From positions 62,001 through 126,000 of IMG/VR virus record IMGVR_UViG_3300021963_000040: a DNA stretch of 64,000 nt. The stretch is one strand, 5' to 3'. The stretch comes from a virus. Below, piece by piece: positions 42,107 through 48,457 of the stretch. The notes under the pieces are model-generated. The model did not search any database. It was given only the letters and a program-made list of their open reading frames with translations, and had not been told where the DNA came from. Numbering within the stretch: position 1 is the first letter of the stretch; every line of letters begins with the position of its first letter. Position numbers and translations under genes: made by a program.

Positions 42107-42112
42107 TAAATA
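42107..42112 (+). promoter_or_regulatory. TAAATA late-promoter-like motif
   Basis: Part of TAAATATAGCATTAGGA, repeated exactly at 12886. It lies 25 bases before the 42138 start. Confidence 0.5.
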
Positions 42113-42137
42113 TAGCATTAGGAATTCAGGAACCCAT

Positions 42138-42725
42138 ATGAGTGATCAACCAGTAATTAAACTTCACAACGCAAAAGAAACAGAATTCGAGTTTAACGTA
42201 GCAATCAACGGCCCTAGCGACGAATCTACACCAGTAGTACGTTTTGTGTTAGAAAACGTAAAAGGCTACAATGTTGCAGTTGATTGCAATAAAGTAGGCC
42301 CGGATAGCTGGGGAGTTAGAATCCCTGCACTACAGCACCTAAGCGAAAATCACAACTTTCACGTAGAAGTTATTGTAGACGGTTATTTTTTCATCCCATC
42401 ACAGGGTTTAGTAGAAGTAGTACAAGCACCGCAAGTAGCAATTAAAGAAGGCTTATCGCAAGACAAACCAAAAGTTACAGCCCAAATCAAACAAGTTACA
42501 GAATCAGAAATTCCTAAAAAACTTAAAGAATTTTATGACTTAACTGAATCAGATCAAAATATCTTACAAACAAAAACAAAGCAAGCAGGCTTATTGCTAC
42601 AAAAAGCAGGCAAGATTATGGAAGCAGGCTTTGAATCAAAACAACTAGATACTAGCTCGTTAAACAAGATGATTGTACTAGTAAAAGAAAGTTTAGACAG
42701 TATCAAGTCAAAATTATTTGAATAA
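42138..42725 (+). CDS. phage structural or assembly protein
   Basis: A 195-residue protein. Residues 1-110 are beta-rich (EFEFNVAINGPSDESTPVVRFVLEN, FHVEVIVDGYFFIPSQG) and 130-195 are helical. This layout resembles proteins found near head-assembly genes in T4-like phages, but I cannot name the family securely. It has a strong late-type upstream element and a terminator downstream. Confidence 0.65.
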   Translation: MSDQPVIKLHNAKETEFEFNVAINGPSDESTPVVRFVLENVKGYNVAVDCNKVGPDSWGVRIPALQHLSENHNFHVEVIVDGYFFIPSQGLVEVVQAPQVAIKEGLSQDKPKVTAQIKQVTESEIPKKLKEFYDLTESDQNILQTKTKQAGLLLQKAGKIMEAGFESKQLDTSSLNKMIVLVKESLDSIKSKLFE

Positions 42726-42734
42726 ACAGCAAAG

Positions 42735-42753
42735 CGCCGGACCTGTTCCGGCG
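42735..42753 (+). terminator. hairpin, probable terminator
   Basis: CGCCGGA, CCTGT loop and TCCGGCG form a perfect 7-bp GC stem. The T-run is weak (TTCTC), so termination may be partial. Confidence 0.6.
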
Positions 42754-42774
42754 TTCTCACCTTTGCAAAATCAA

Positions 42775-42780
42775 TAAATA
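42775..42780 (+). promoter_or_regulatory. TAAATA late-promoter-like motif
   Basis: CAATAAATACACT lies 36 bases before the 42817 start. Confidence 0.45.
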
Positions 42781-42816
42781 CACTTATTAAGCTATAAGCT
42801 ATTATAAAGGACAATT

Positions 42817-43236
42817 ATGACCACTAGAATAACCACAGCAGTTGCAGAAGCCCAAGCACAAGTAATTGCAAATTTGCTCACCGGCGCAAATATGAAAATA
42901 TACTCCGGCACACAACCGTTAGATGCCAGCAATCCACCTGGACAAAGCGATACGCTATTAGCAACATTAAGTTTTGGTAACCCTGCGGTAGCATCTGTAA
43001 CCGGCGGCATTATTACCGCCAATCCATTAACTGGCGGCGTTGCAACAGCAGACGGCACAGCAGGTTGGTACAGAATTTATGCATCTGATAATGTAACTCC
43101 TATTATGGATGGGGGTATTGGAATTTCTAATAACAACTTACAGTTATCTTCAACTACTATCACAACTGGTGTTACTATTGAAATTACCAGCTGGACACAC
43201 CAAGTAGTTAAGTCTCACTCCTTACAACAGGGTTAA
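42817..43236 (+). CDS. structural protein, KIYSGTQP family (copy A')
   Basis: A 139-residue paralogue of the minus-strand 41588 gene, with the same length and the shared KIYSGTQP and ADGTAxW(F/Y)R segments. SD AAGGACA matches that of its paralogue. It is followed 12 bases later by the AUU-start gene. Confidence 0.7.
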   Translation: MTTRITTAVAEAQAQVIANLLTGANMKIYSGTQPLDASNPPGQSDTLLATLSFGNPAVASVTGGIITANPLTGGVATADGTAGWYRIYASDNVTPIMDGGIGISNNNLQLSSTTITTGVTIEITSWTHQVVKSHSLQQG

Positions 43237-43248
43237 TAGGAGACTATC

Positions 43249-43986
43249 ATTCCTACAGGCTTCTTAAGTAGCGGTCAGCATAATATCACTGACATACATG
43301 GCATAGTTAAAGACTTTGCTGTATACCAATCTGATCAGGTACAAGATAGTGTTATCTTAGGTAATGTAGTTCCTGCAGGTTTGATTTCGGGTGTATTAAG
43401 TAGCGGTCAGCATAATATTACCGACATACACGGCTATGTAAAATTAGCAAGTGTAGTATGTCAGTCTGATCAAGTACAAGACAGTATAATTTACGGATCC
43501 GTAACACCTGTTGAACAGCCACCAGAACCAACTGTTAAGAGAAATGTAGGCGGCACGGGAAAATATTATGGCCCACATGGTATTGCAGTTACAGCAGATT
43601 TACTAAATGGTAACAGACCTGTTACAGAAGAAACCCAGTTTAACTTCTTTGATGAAACAGATAAGAGGCAGATAGAACGTTTCTTAGAAATTGAGTCTAC
43701 GCCTGTAGAAGAAGAGGTTGACACTTCTATGAGCTTTCTAAAAAGTTTACCTGCTCCTAAGGTAGACACTACTATGAGCTTTATCAAAAGTCTTAATCAA
43801 CCAAAAGCACTTATCGAAAAAGAAATTGATCCTGCAATGAAAGTTGAATTGGACATTCTAGAAGAAATGAAAAATGCTGTTTTGGACAACACGTTAACAG
43901 AAGTAATACAGCCAGTAGCAAAGCCGTTAACAGAAGCAGTACAGTCCGATAAGTTTTGGAAAATCATTTCAAAAACAAAGCATTGA
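43249..43986 (+). CDS. structural protein, NVGG-YYGP family (copy B'), AUU start
   Basis: A 245-residue protein. The frame is bounded upstream by TAA and TAG, and has no ATG, GTG or TTG until 43381. The SD AGGAG ends six bases before ATT 43249. From there residues PTGFLSSGQHNITDIHG open a unit that is repeated 45 residues later (ISGVLSSGQHNITDIHG), so the upstream part is coding. NVGGTGKYYGPHG matches the minus-strand copy B. Initiation at AUU is inferred; a sequencing error of ATG is the alternative. Confidence 0.72.
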   Translation: MPTGFLSSGQHNITDIHGIVKDFAVYQSDQVQDSVILGNVVPAGLISGVLSSGQHNITDIHGYVKLASVVCQSDQVQDSIIYGSVTPVEQPPEPTVKRNVGGTGKYYGPHGIAVTADLLNGNRPVTEETQFNFFDETDKRQIERFLEIESTPVEEEVDTSMSFLKSLPAPKVDTTMSFIKSLNQPKALIEKEIDPAMKVELDILEEMKNAVLDNTLTEVIQPVAKPLTEAVQSDKFWKIISKTKH

Positions 43987-44011
43987 CATAAAATCATAGT
44001 CCTTGTATAAT
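43983..44011 (+). promoter_or_regulatory. consensus sigma70 promoter, leaderless
   Basis: TTGACA, a 17-base spacer and TATAAT, a perfect consensus. The ATG at 44018 begins seven bases after the -10, at the expected transcription start, so the message should be leaderless. Confidence 0.9.
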
Positions 44012-44017
44012 AAGGGC

Positions 44018-44314
44018 ATGATCTACTTTAACATCAACATTCGCAATCCTCGGTGGTGGGATCGTTTTGAAAACATTAAATGTTGGACAGGCAAAACACC
44101 ATTCAAGAACAAATATTGGGAAGTGCAGGTCATTAAGAACGATAACCTGTTGCGGTTAGAGTTTGAAATCACTGCTCAACAAGATCATGCCGGAGCTAAC
44201 TTGGAGCTAGGACTGTTTGGCTACGAAATACATTTTACATTCTATGATAATCGTCATTGGAATCACGAAGAAGGGCGTTGGATGATTTATACTAATGATG
44301 GAGGGTCTCACTGA
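44018..44314 (+). CDS. hypothetical protein from a leaderless message
   Basis: A 98-residue, aromatic-rich, beta-rich protein (MIYFNINIRNPRWWDRF start). The longer frame from TTG 44003 lies in the promoter and is rejected. It has no SD and depends on the leaderless start. It is coupled to the next gene by overlap at its TGA/ATG. Confidence 0.68.
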   Translation: MIYFNINIRNPRWWDRFENIKCWTGKTPFKNKYWEVQVIKNDNLLRLEFEITAQQDHAGANLELGLFGYEIHFTFYDNRHWNHEEGRWMIYTNDGGSH

Positions 44315-44580
44315 TGCGATTTAATTGGAAATTTGGCCCGAGAGATCTAGACGACCTTAACGAGTCACAGTGGTATCCTGCTTATGCAGTATTACCTACT
44401 CGTGTTGAAAACAAAATCTTGTTTTTGGAATATTACTTTATGCGTTATGTTCCAGTACGTGACTATAATAGTTTCATCAGTAAGCATTCAGAAAACCAAT
44501 GGACATACAAGTGGGATCCTGAATATAGATTACCTGAAAACATGTCTGAGGAGGATTTAGCAAATGTCTGGCATAGTTGA
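44314..44580 (+). CDS. hypothetical protein
   Basis: An 88-residue aromatic protein (Trp/Tyr/Phe-rich) with a GAGGG SD inside the previous gene. Its last 17 bases overlap the SGNH hydrolase gene. No motif was recognised. Confidence 0.62.
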   Translation: MRFNWKFGPRDLDDLNESQWYPAYAVLPTRVENKILFLEYYFMRYVPVRDYNSFISKHSENQWTYKWDPEYRLPENMSEEDLANVWHS

Positions 44581-44986
44581 TTGTTTAATTTTAGGTGACA
44601 GTATTGCTGTCGGAGTCGCTCAACAACGACCCGAATGCGTAGCCTATGCTACTGGAGGTTTAAATACCTGGCAATGGAATAAAAAGTACGATAACAAAGA
44701 ATTAAATGCTAGGACTGTTATTATCAGTCTCGGTACTAATGATCACAGTGGTGTCAACACATATAAAGAGCTATCAGGTCTGAGAGCAGACATTCCTCAA
44801 CATTCTAAAGTGTTTTGGATTATGCCTCCTTGCAATGATAAATTTTGTAAACAATCAGTCAACGACGTTGTTGCTATTTTGGCAAAGAACTATGGAGACA
44901 TCGTGTTAACTACCAAACGTTTACAATCTGATGCTATTCATCCGTCGACAGCTGGTTACAAAGAATTAGCAAACAAAACAAAATAG
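44564..44986 (+). CDS. SGNH/GDSL-type hydrolase
   Basis: A 140-residue esterase-fold protein. GDSI with S13 (block I), GTND with N59 (block III) and DAIHPS with D123 and H126 (block V) give a full SGNH active site. It is small for the family, with no signal peptide. It may trim acyl groups from cell-envelope or surface glycans. It ends in TAG. Confidence 0.85.
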   Translation: MSGIVDCLILGDSIAVGVAQQRPECVAYATGGLNTWQWNKKYDNKELNARTVIISLGTNDHSGVNTYKELSGLRADIPQHSKVFWIMPPCNDKFCKQSVNDVVAILAKNYGDIVLTTKRLQSDAIHPSTAGYKELANKTK

Positions 44987-45042
44987 CATACTTTAAGTCC
45001 ATCCAAATTTTGCTAAATATTTTAACAAGATTGGAGCGGGTC

Positions 45043-45246
45043 GTGAGTAACGGATACGAAATTAGATTAGAACTATTAAAAATGGCAAAAGATTTCCTAG
45101 ATAGAGAATACAATGCCAAACTCGATGCGGCCAAACGCATCGCTGAATTAAACGGCACCGAAATCTCCCTGCCAAAAGAATATACAATCGACGATATCAG
45201 TGCCAAGGCAACCGAACTAAACAAGTTTGTCAACCAAAAGAACTAA
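45043..45246 (+). CDS. small protein, YEIRLELLKMA family
   Basis: A 67-residue protein from GTG 45043 with a TTGGAGC SD; the longer frame from 45010 is less likely. It is a paralogue of the 25655 gene (shared YEIRLELLKMA and C-terminal KATELNKFV). Function unknown. Confidence 0.7.
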   Translation: MSNGYEIRLELLKMAKDFLDREYNAKLDAAKRIAELNGTEISLPKEYTIDDISAKATELNKFVNQKN

Positions 45247-45262
45247 TTGGTTAAATTAGTTC

Positions 45263-45291
45263 TTGCATAATTCGTTTTAGTTTAATATACT
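45263..45291 (+). promoter_or_regulatory. sigma70-type promoter
   Basis: TTGCAT, a 17-base spacer and TATACT upstream of the HTH gene. Confidence 0.65.
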
Positions 45292-45301
45292 AGAGACTCA
45301 A

Positions 45302-45318
45302 GTTTGCAATATGCAAAC
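45302..45318. promoter_or_regulatory. GTTTGC palindrome, operator candidate
   Basis: GTTTGC, five bases and GCAAAC, just after the expected transcription start of the HTH gene. The same half-sites recur in inverted order at 45684. Confidence 0.5.
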
Positions 45319-45339
45319 AAGACTAATAGGAAAGCTAAA

Positions 45340-45606
45340 ATGGCAATCAATACTTCAACTAAAGCCGGTAAACTACTTACCGCACTTCAAAATGGCGAAG
45401 CTCTAACTGCTAGCCAGATTTCCAAGCGTTTTGGTATCAAGAACCCAACTGCTACTGTTAGCGATCTACGTCATTCAGGTTACGTAGTTTATGCTAATCA
45501 GCGTCGTGCAGGTAACGGTGTTCGTGTTACTGAATATCGTACTGGCAAAGCTAGCCGTCAAATCGTTGCGGCTGGTTACAAAGCAATGGCAATGGGCCTA
45601 GTTTAA
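45340..45606 (+). CDS. small helix-turn-helix regulator
   Basis: An 88-residue protein from ATG 45340 with an AGGAAAG SD. ALTASQISKRFGIKNPTATVSDLRHSGY is a clear HTH/winged-helix DNA-binding motif (turn at RFGI). Matching GTTTGC inverted repeats lie in its own leader and upstream of the next gene, so it may autoregulate and control its neighbour. Its own terminator follows. Confidence 0.8.
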   Translation: MAINTSTKAGKLLTALQNGEALTASQISKRFGIKNPTATVSDLRHSGYVVYANQRRAGNGVRVTEYRTGKASRQIVAAGYKAMAMGLV

Positions 45607-45630
45607 TACTAGTTTAATCCATTTCCATTT

Positions 45631-45659
45631 AAAAGGGCACCCTAGTGCCCTTTTATTTT
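45631..45659 (+). terminator. intrinsic terminator
   Basis: AAAAGGGCAC, CCTA loop and GTGCCCTTTT form a perfect 10-bp stem followed by ATTTTG. Confidence 0.92.
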
Positions 45660-45683
45660 GACTATTTGTTTAAATAGTGCTAT

Positions 45684-45700
45684 GCAAACAGACTGTTTGC
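45684..45700. promoter_or_regulatory. GCAAACA inverted repeat, operator candidate
   Basis: GCAAACA, GAC and TGTTTGC form a perfect 7-bp inverted repeat 19 bases before the 45719 start, built from the same GTTTGC half-site as 45302. Confidence 0.5.
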
Positions 45701-45718
45701 CTTAATTAAGGAACAGAC

Positions 45719-45976
45719 ATGAAACAACTTTTAGTAGCATTAATTGCGGCCTTGTTCGCATTAGGTGCCCAAGCAAAAGAAGAACCTAAGAAAGAAGAAA
45801 AGAAACCAGCAGTAGCCGAGAAAAAGGCTGAACCAGCTAAAAAGGCTGAACCAGCTAAAAAAGAAGAAGCTAAAGCTGGAGCCGAAGAAAAGAAGAACAT
45901 TGGCCCACGTAATCGCCAAACCAAAAAAGAGCAAGAAAAAGGTGACACTGGTCGTCTAGACGCTCAAAAGAAATAA
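45719..45976 (+). CDS. secreted Lys/Glu/Ala-rich repeat protein
   Basis: An 85-residue protein with a signal peptide (MKQLLVALIAALFALGAQA). A low-complexity charged region with EKKAEPAKKAEPAKKEE repeats follows. It has no fold or enzymatic motif that I recognise. Periplasmic location is inferred from the signal. It is a single-gene transcript with its own terminator. Confidence 0.7.
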   Translation: MKQLLVALIAALFALGAQAKEEPKKEEKKPAVAEKKAEPAKKAEPAKKEEAKAGAEEKKNIGPRNRQTKKEQEKGDTGRLDAQKK

Positions 45977-45990
45977 TCAATATTTCAACT

Positions 45991-46015
45991 AATAGGCCCA
46001 TACGGGCCTATTTTT
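45991..46015 (+). terminator. intrinsic terminator
   Basis: AATAGGCCC, ATAC loop and GGGCCTATT followed by T-rich DNA. The next -35 starts four bases further on. Confidence 0.9.
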
Positions 46016-46018
46016 GTC

Positions 46019-46047
46019 TTGACAGGGCCAATAAGTACTAGTATAAT
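46019..46047 (+). promoter_or_regulatory. consensus sigma70 promoter
   Basis: TTGACA, a 17-base spacer and TATAAT, perfect consensus, driving the ClpP operon. Confidence 0.92.
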
Positions 46048-46087
46048 ATACACTTTAGAAAGACACTTTAGAAAGAAAGGTTTATGA

Positions 46088-46669
46088 GTGAAAAAGGTAG
46101 AAGATAACATTACAGCACCGGACAGGATAGACCTAAGTCTATTAAACTCTCATACTCATATCCTGACAGGCGACATTGACGAAGAAAATATTAACTCAGC
46201 CATTAAATGGTTATTGTACGAAAATTTAGATCAAAACAAAAATAAAACATTAACATTGTACATTAACTCTACAGGCGGAGACTTATATCAGGCATTTGCT
46301 TTAATAGATATAATGAACAGCAGTCATTATCCTGTTAGAGTTATTGGAATTGGCGCTGTGATGTCGGCCGCCTTTCTTATTTTTGTATCTGGTGCTAAAG
46401 GATTGCGTTATGCGGCACCTACTACCAGTTTTATGTGTCATCAATTCAGTTCTAATACAGAAGCCAAGTATCACGACATTAAAGCAGAAATGAAAGAAAA
46501 CGAATCTTTAAATGCTAAAATGGTTACTATTCTAAAAGAAGCATCAGGCCTTGCAACAGCTAAAATTAAATCTAAACTATTACCAGCTAGCGATGTTTAC
46601 CTTTCTGCACAAGAGATGGTTGACTTAGGTCTAGCTGATCATATATTATATATTACACAAAAGGATTAA
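46088..46669 (+). CDS. clpP: ClpP-like serine protease
   Basis: A 193-residue protein of ClpP fold from GTG 46088, with SD GAAAGG; the ATG at 46084 is in another frame and closed. S93 lies in GIGAVMSAAF and H118 in FMCHQ, at the normal spacing, and INSTGG is the oxyanion/substrate strand. The usual third-triad Asp region (DVYLSAQEMVDLGLADHI) is shifted by an insertion, so I cannot confirm the Asp. Together with the ClpX at 50460 it could form a protease. Confidence 0.85.
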   Translation: MKKVEDNITAPDRIDLSLLNSHTHILTGDIDEENINSAIKWLLYENLDQNKNKTLTLYINSTGGDLYQAFALIDIMNSSHYPVRVIGIGAVMSAAFLIFVSGAKGLRYAAPTTSFMCHQFSSNTEAKYHDIKAEMKENESLNAKMVTILKEASGLATAKIKSKLLPASDVYLSAQEMVDLGLADHILYITQKD

Positions 46670-46670
46670 A

Positions 46671-47330
46671 ATGTTATTCGACAAATCAATTGAAAAGTGG
46701 GACACTATGTACCCGGCCGCGGCCTACTTGATAGAAAAGGATCAACCTTTTGTTGCACCTAAACATGCCAAGTATTGTTCAGCATACGGATATTGTTTTA
46801 GTGACACACAGGTTAAGATTGATAATAAATTACATAAATTAGAAGCAGGACAATATTTTGCTTTCTTTGCCAAAGACAGCATCAAAGTTAAAACTCAAGG
46901 TAGTGCATTTTTAGTAATTAGACTTGGTTACAAAGTAACAAATCAAATTGGCTGGATTGAAGAGCAAGGTCGGTTGACATACATTGACGGTTGTACAGAT
47001 AGTTTATTAGTATACCCGTCACGTCTAGGCGATAGTAGTCTTAACCTACTTTACTTTCCGCCTGGCATTGATCAAACGTTTCATATTCATCCAAGCATTC
47101 GTTTAGGATGTGTGGCACGTGGAAATGGTTTTAGCAACCACGGCGATGCAGATGTTGTAACAGAATCACCCTTAACAGAAGGAAATATTTTCTGTTTAGA
47201 AGAAAACGAACGCCATCGTTTCCGTACCAAAGGTGAAAGTATGACTGTTATTGCTTTTCATCCAGACGGTGATTGGGGTCCTACAGATCACAATCACACT
47301 ATGTTAAACCGCACATATATTAACAAATAA
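46671..47330 (+). CDS. cupin-like protein
   Basis: A 219-residue protein. HIHPSIRLGCVARGNG and ENERHRFRT... with AFHPDGDWGPTDHNH fit the two metal-binding motifs of a cupin barrel. A first half of similar length suggests a bicupin. It begins one base after clpP, so it is in the same operon. Substrate unknown. Confidence 0.68.
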   Translation: MLFDKSIEKWDTMYPAAAYLIEKDQPFVAPKHAKYCSAYGYCFSDTQVKIDNKLHKLEAGQYFAFFAKDSIKVKTQGSAFLVIRLGYKVTNQIGWIEEQGRLTYIDGCTDSLLVYPSRLGDSSLNLLYFPPGIDQTFHIHPSIRLGCVARGNGFSNHGDADVVTESPLTEGNIFCLEENERHRFRTKGESMTVIAFHPDGDWGPTDHNHTMLNRTYINK

Positions 47331-47396
47331 GTCGTTATAACTAACTATAATGACTTGTTTATGTAGTGTAGTTGGGTTCTTCATAAAGAAGATAGT

Positions 47397-47402
47397 TAAA
47401 TA
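47397..47402 (+). promoter_or_regulatory. TAAATA late-promoter-like motif
   Basis: GTTAAATATTATACC lies 33 bases before the SleB-like hydrolase, as expected for a lysis gene expressed late. Confidence 0.42.
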
Positions 47403-47435
47403 TTATACCCACAGTAATACCAACCAGGAGAAAAT

Positions 47436-48074
47436 ATGGTAAAAACAGAAAATATCCTCGGTCTGCCAATTGCAATAACATTAAGCCTTATGCTGATGTT
47501 GTCTGCTAGCTTTATTGGAACTCAAGGTTCTATGTTAGCAGGCTTTGATAGCTTTTTACAGAAAGCAGTAGTATCAATTATAACAAGTGATGCTACCGTT
47601 GCTGACCCTACAAAGCTAGATGCAATAGTTGATTTTAAGGGTGGACGTAAAGTCGACCAACGAGAATTGGCTTGTATGACCGATAACATTTACTATGAGG
47701 CCGCCACACAGAGTACGATGGGTAAGATTGCGGTAGGTCGAGTAGTGTTAAACAGGATTAAAGATCCTCGTTTTCCGAAGACTGTATGCGATGTAGTTTA
47801 TCAAGGTACAGACAGAAAAAGTGGTGTACGTTTAAATGCAACAATGGGCTGTCAGTTTAGCTGGACATGCGACAATTCATTGAAGGCAAAAGTATACCCT
47901 GTCCAATATGAGGAAAGCAAGAAAGTTGCATACCAATTATTAGCGTTTAACAGTTTTAGCGACACCTTAAAAGGAGCGTTGTATTATCATGCAGATTATA
48001 TTAATCCCTTTTGGTCCAATAAATTAAAACCAGTTGCTAAGATTGATAATCACATTTTTTATGTAGAACGTTAA
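47436..48074 (+). CDS. SleB/CwlJ-type cell-wall hydrolase with signal anchor
   Basis: A 212-residue protein. Residues 11-35 form a hydrophobic N-terminal segment (signal peptide or signal anchor). The Hydrolase_2 domain follows: ELACMTDNIYYEAATQS (catalytic Glu88), GRVVLNRIKDPRFP, CQFSWTCD. Such enzymes cleave glycan bonds of peptidoglycan. The export signal means it could act as endolysin without a classic holin. The SD is CAGGAGAA. Confidence 0.9.
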   Translation: MVKTENILGLPIAITLSLMLMLSASFIGTQGSMLAGFDSFLQKAVVSIITSDATVADPTKLDAIVDFKGGRKVDQRELACMTDNIYYEAATQSTMGKIAVGRVVLNRIKDPRFPKTVCDVVYQGTDRKSGVRLNATMGCQFSWTCDNSLKAKVYPVQYEESKKVAYQLLAFNSFSDTLKGALYYHADYINPFWSNKLKPVAKIDNHIFYVER

Positions 48075-48084
48075 TGGGACAAAC

Positions 48085-48426
48085 ATGTTTGAATATAGAG
48101 CACGAGTATTACAGGTAGTAGATTCTACCACATTAGATTTAGAAATTGACTTGGGTTTCAAGTGTTACACAAAACAAAGAGTTAAACTGTGGGGTATTAA
48201 GTCAACAGATGAAACCGGCTCTATAGGAGCAGACAGGCTTAGAGATTTGGTTATGGACAAAGATGTTGTAATCCAAACCAAATTTTCTAGGCGCATTAAA
48301 TTAGGGAGAGTGTTAGGTGTAATTTGGATATATGACAGTAAGTCAAAAACACTTAAAGGCAGTTGCATCAATGAACAATTGGTTAAAGAAAAACTAGCCA
48401 AAGAGTTTGAAAGTGTTGACCAGTAA
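48085..48426 (+). CDS. SNase-like fold protein, active site altered
   Basis: A 113-residue OB-fold protein like staphylococcal nuclease (VLQVVDSTTLDLEIDLGF...VKLWGIKSTDE...GRVLGVIW). The Arg and Asp of the usual R-L-x-G-I-D-x-P-E motif are Lys and Lys here, while the GR of the second catalytic region is kept. Nuclease activity is therefore doubtful; nucleic-acid binding is possible. Confidence 0.75.
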   Translation: MFEYRARVLQVVDSTTLDLEIDLGFKCYTKQRVKLWGIKSTDETGSIGADRLRDLVMDKDVVIQTKFSRRIKLGRVLGVIWIYDSKSKTLKGSCINEQLVKEKLAKEFESVDQ

Positions 48427-48444
48427 TGTCATATATGTTATACT
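48416..48444 (+). promoter_or_regulatory. sigma70-type promoter, short leader
   Basis: TTGACC, a 17-base spacer and TATACT. The ATG at 48458 lies about seven bases after the expected start, with no SD. Confidence 0.75.
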
Positions 48445-48457
48445 ATAAATATAATTT

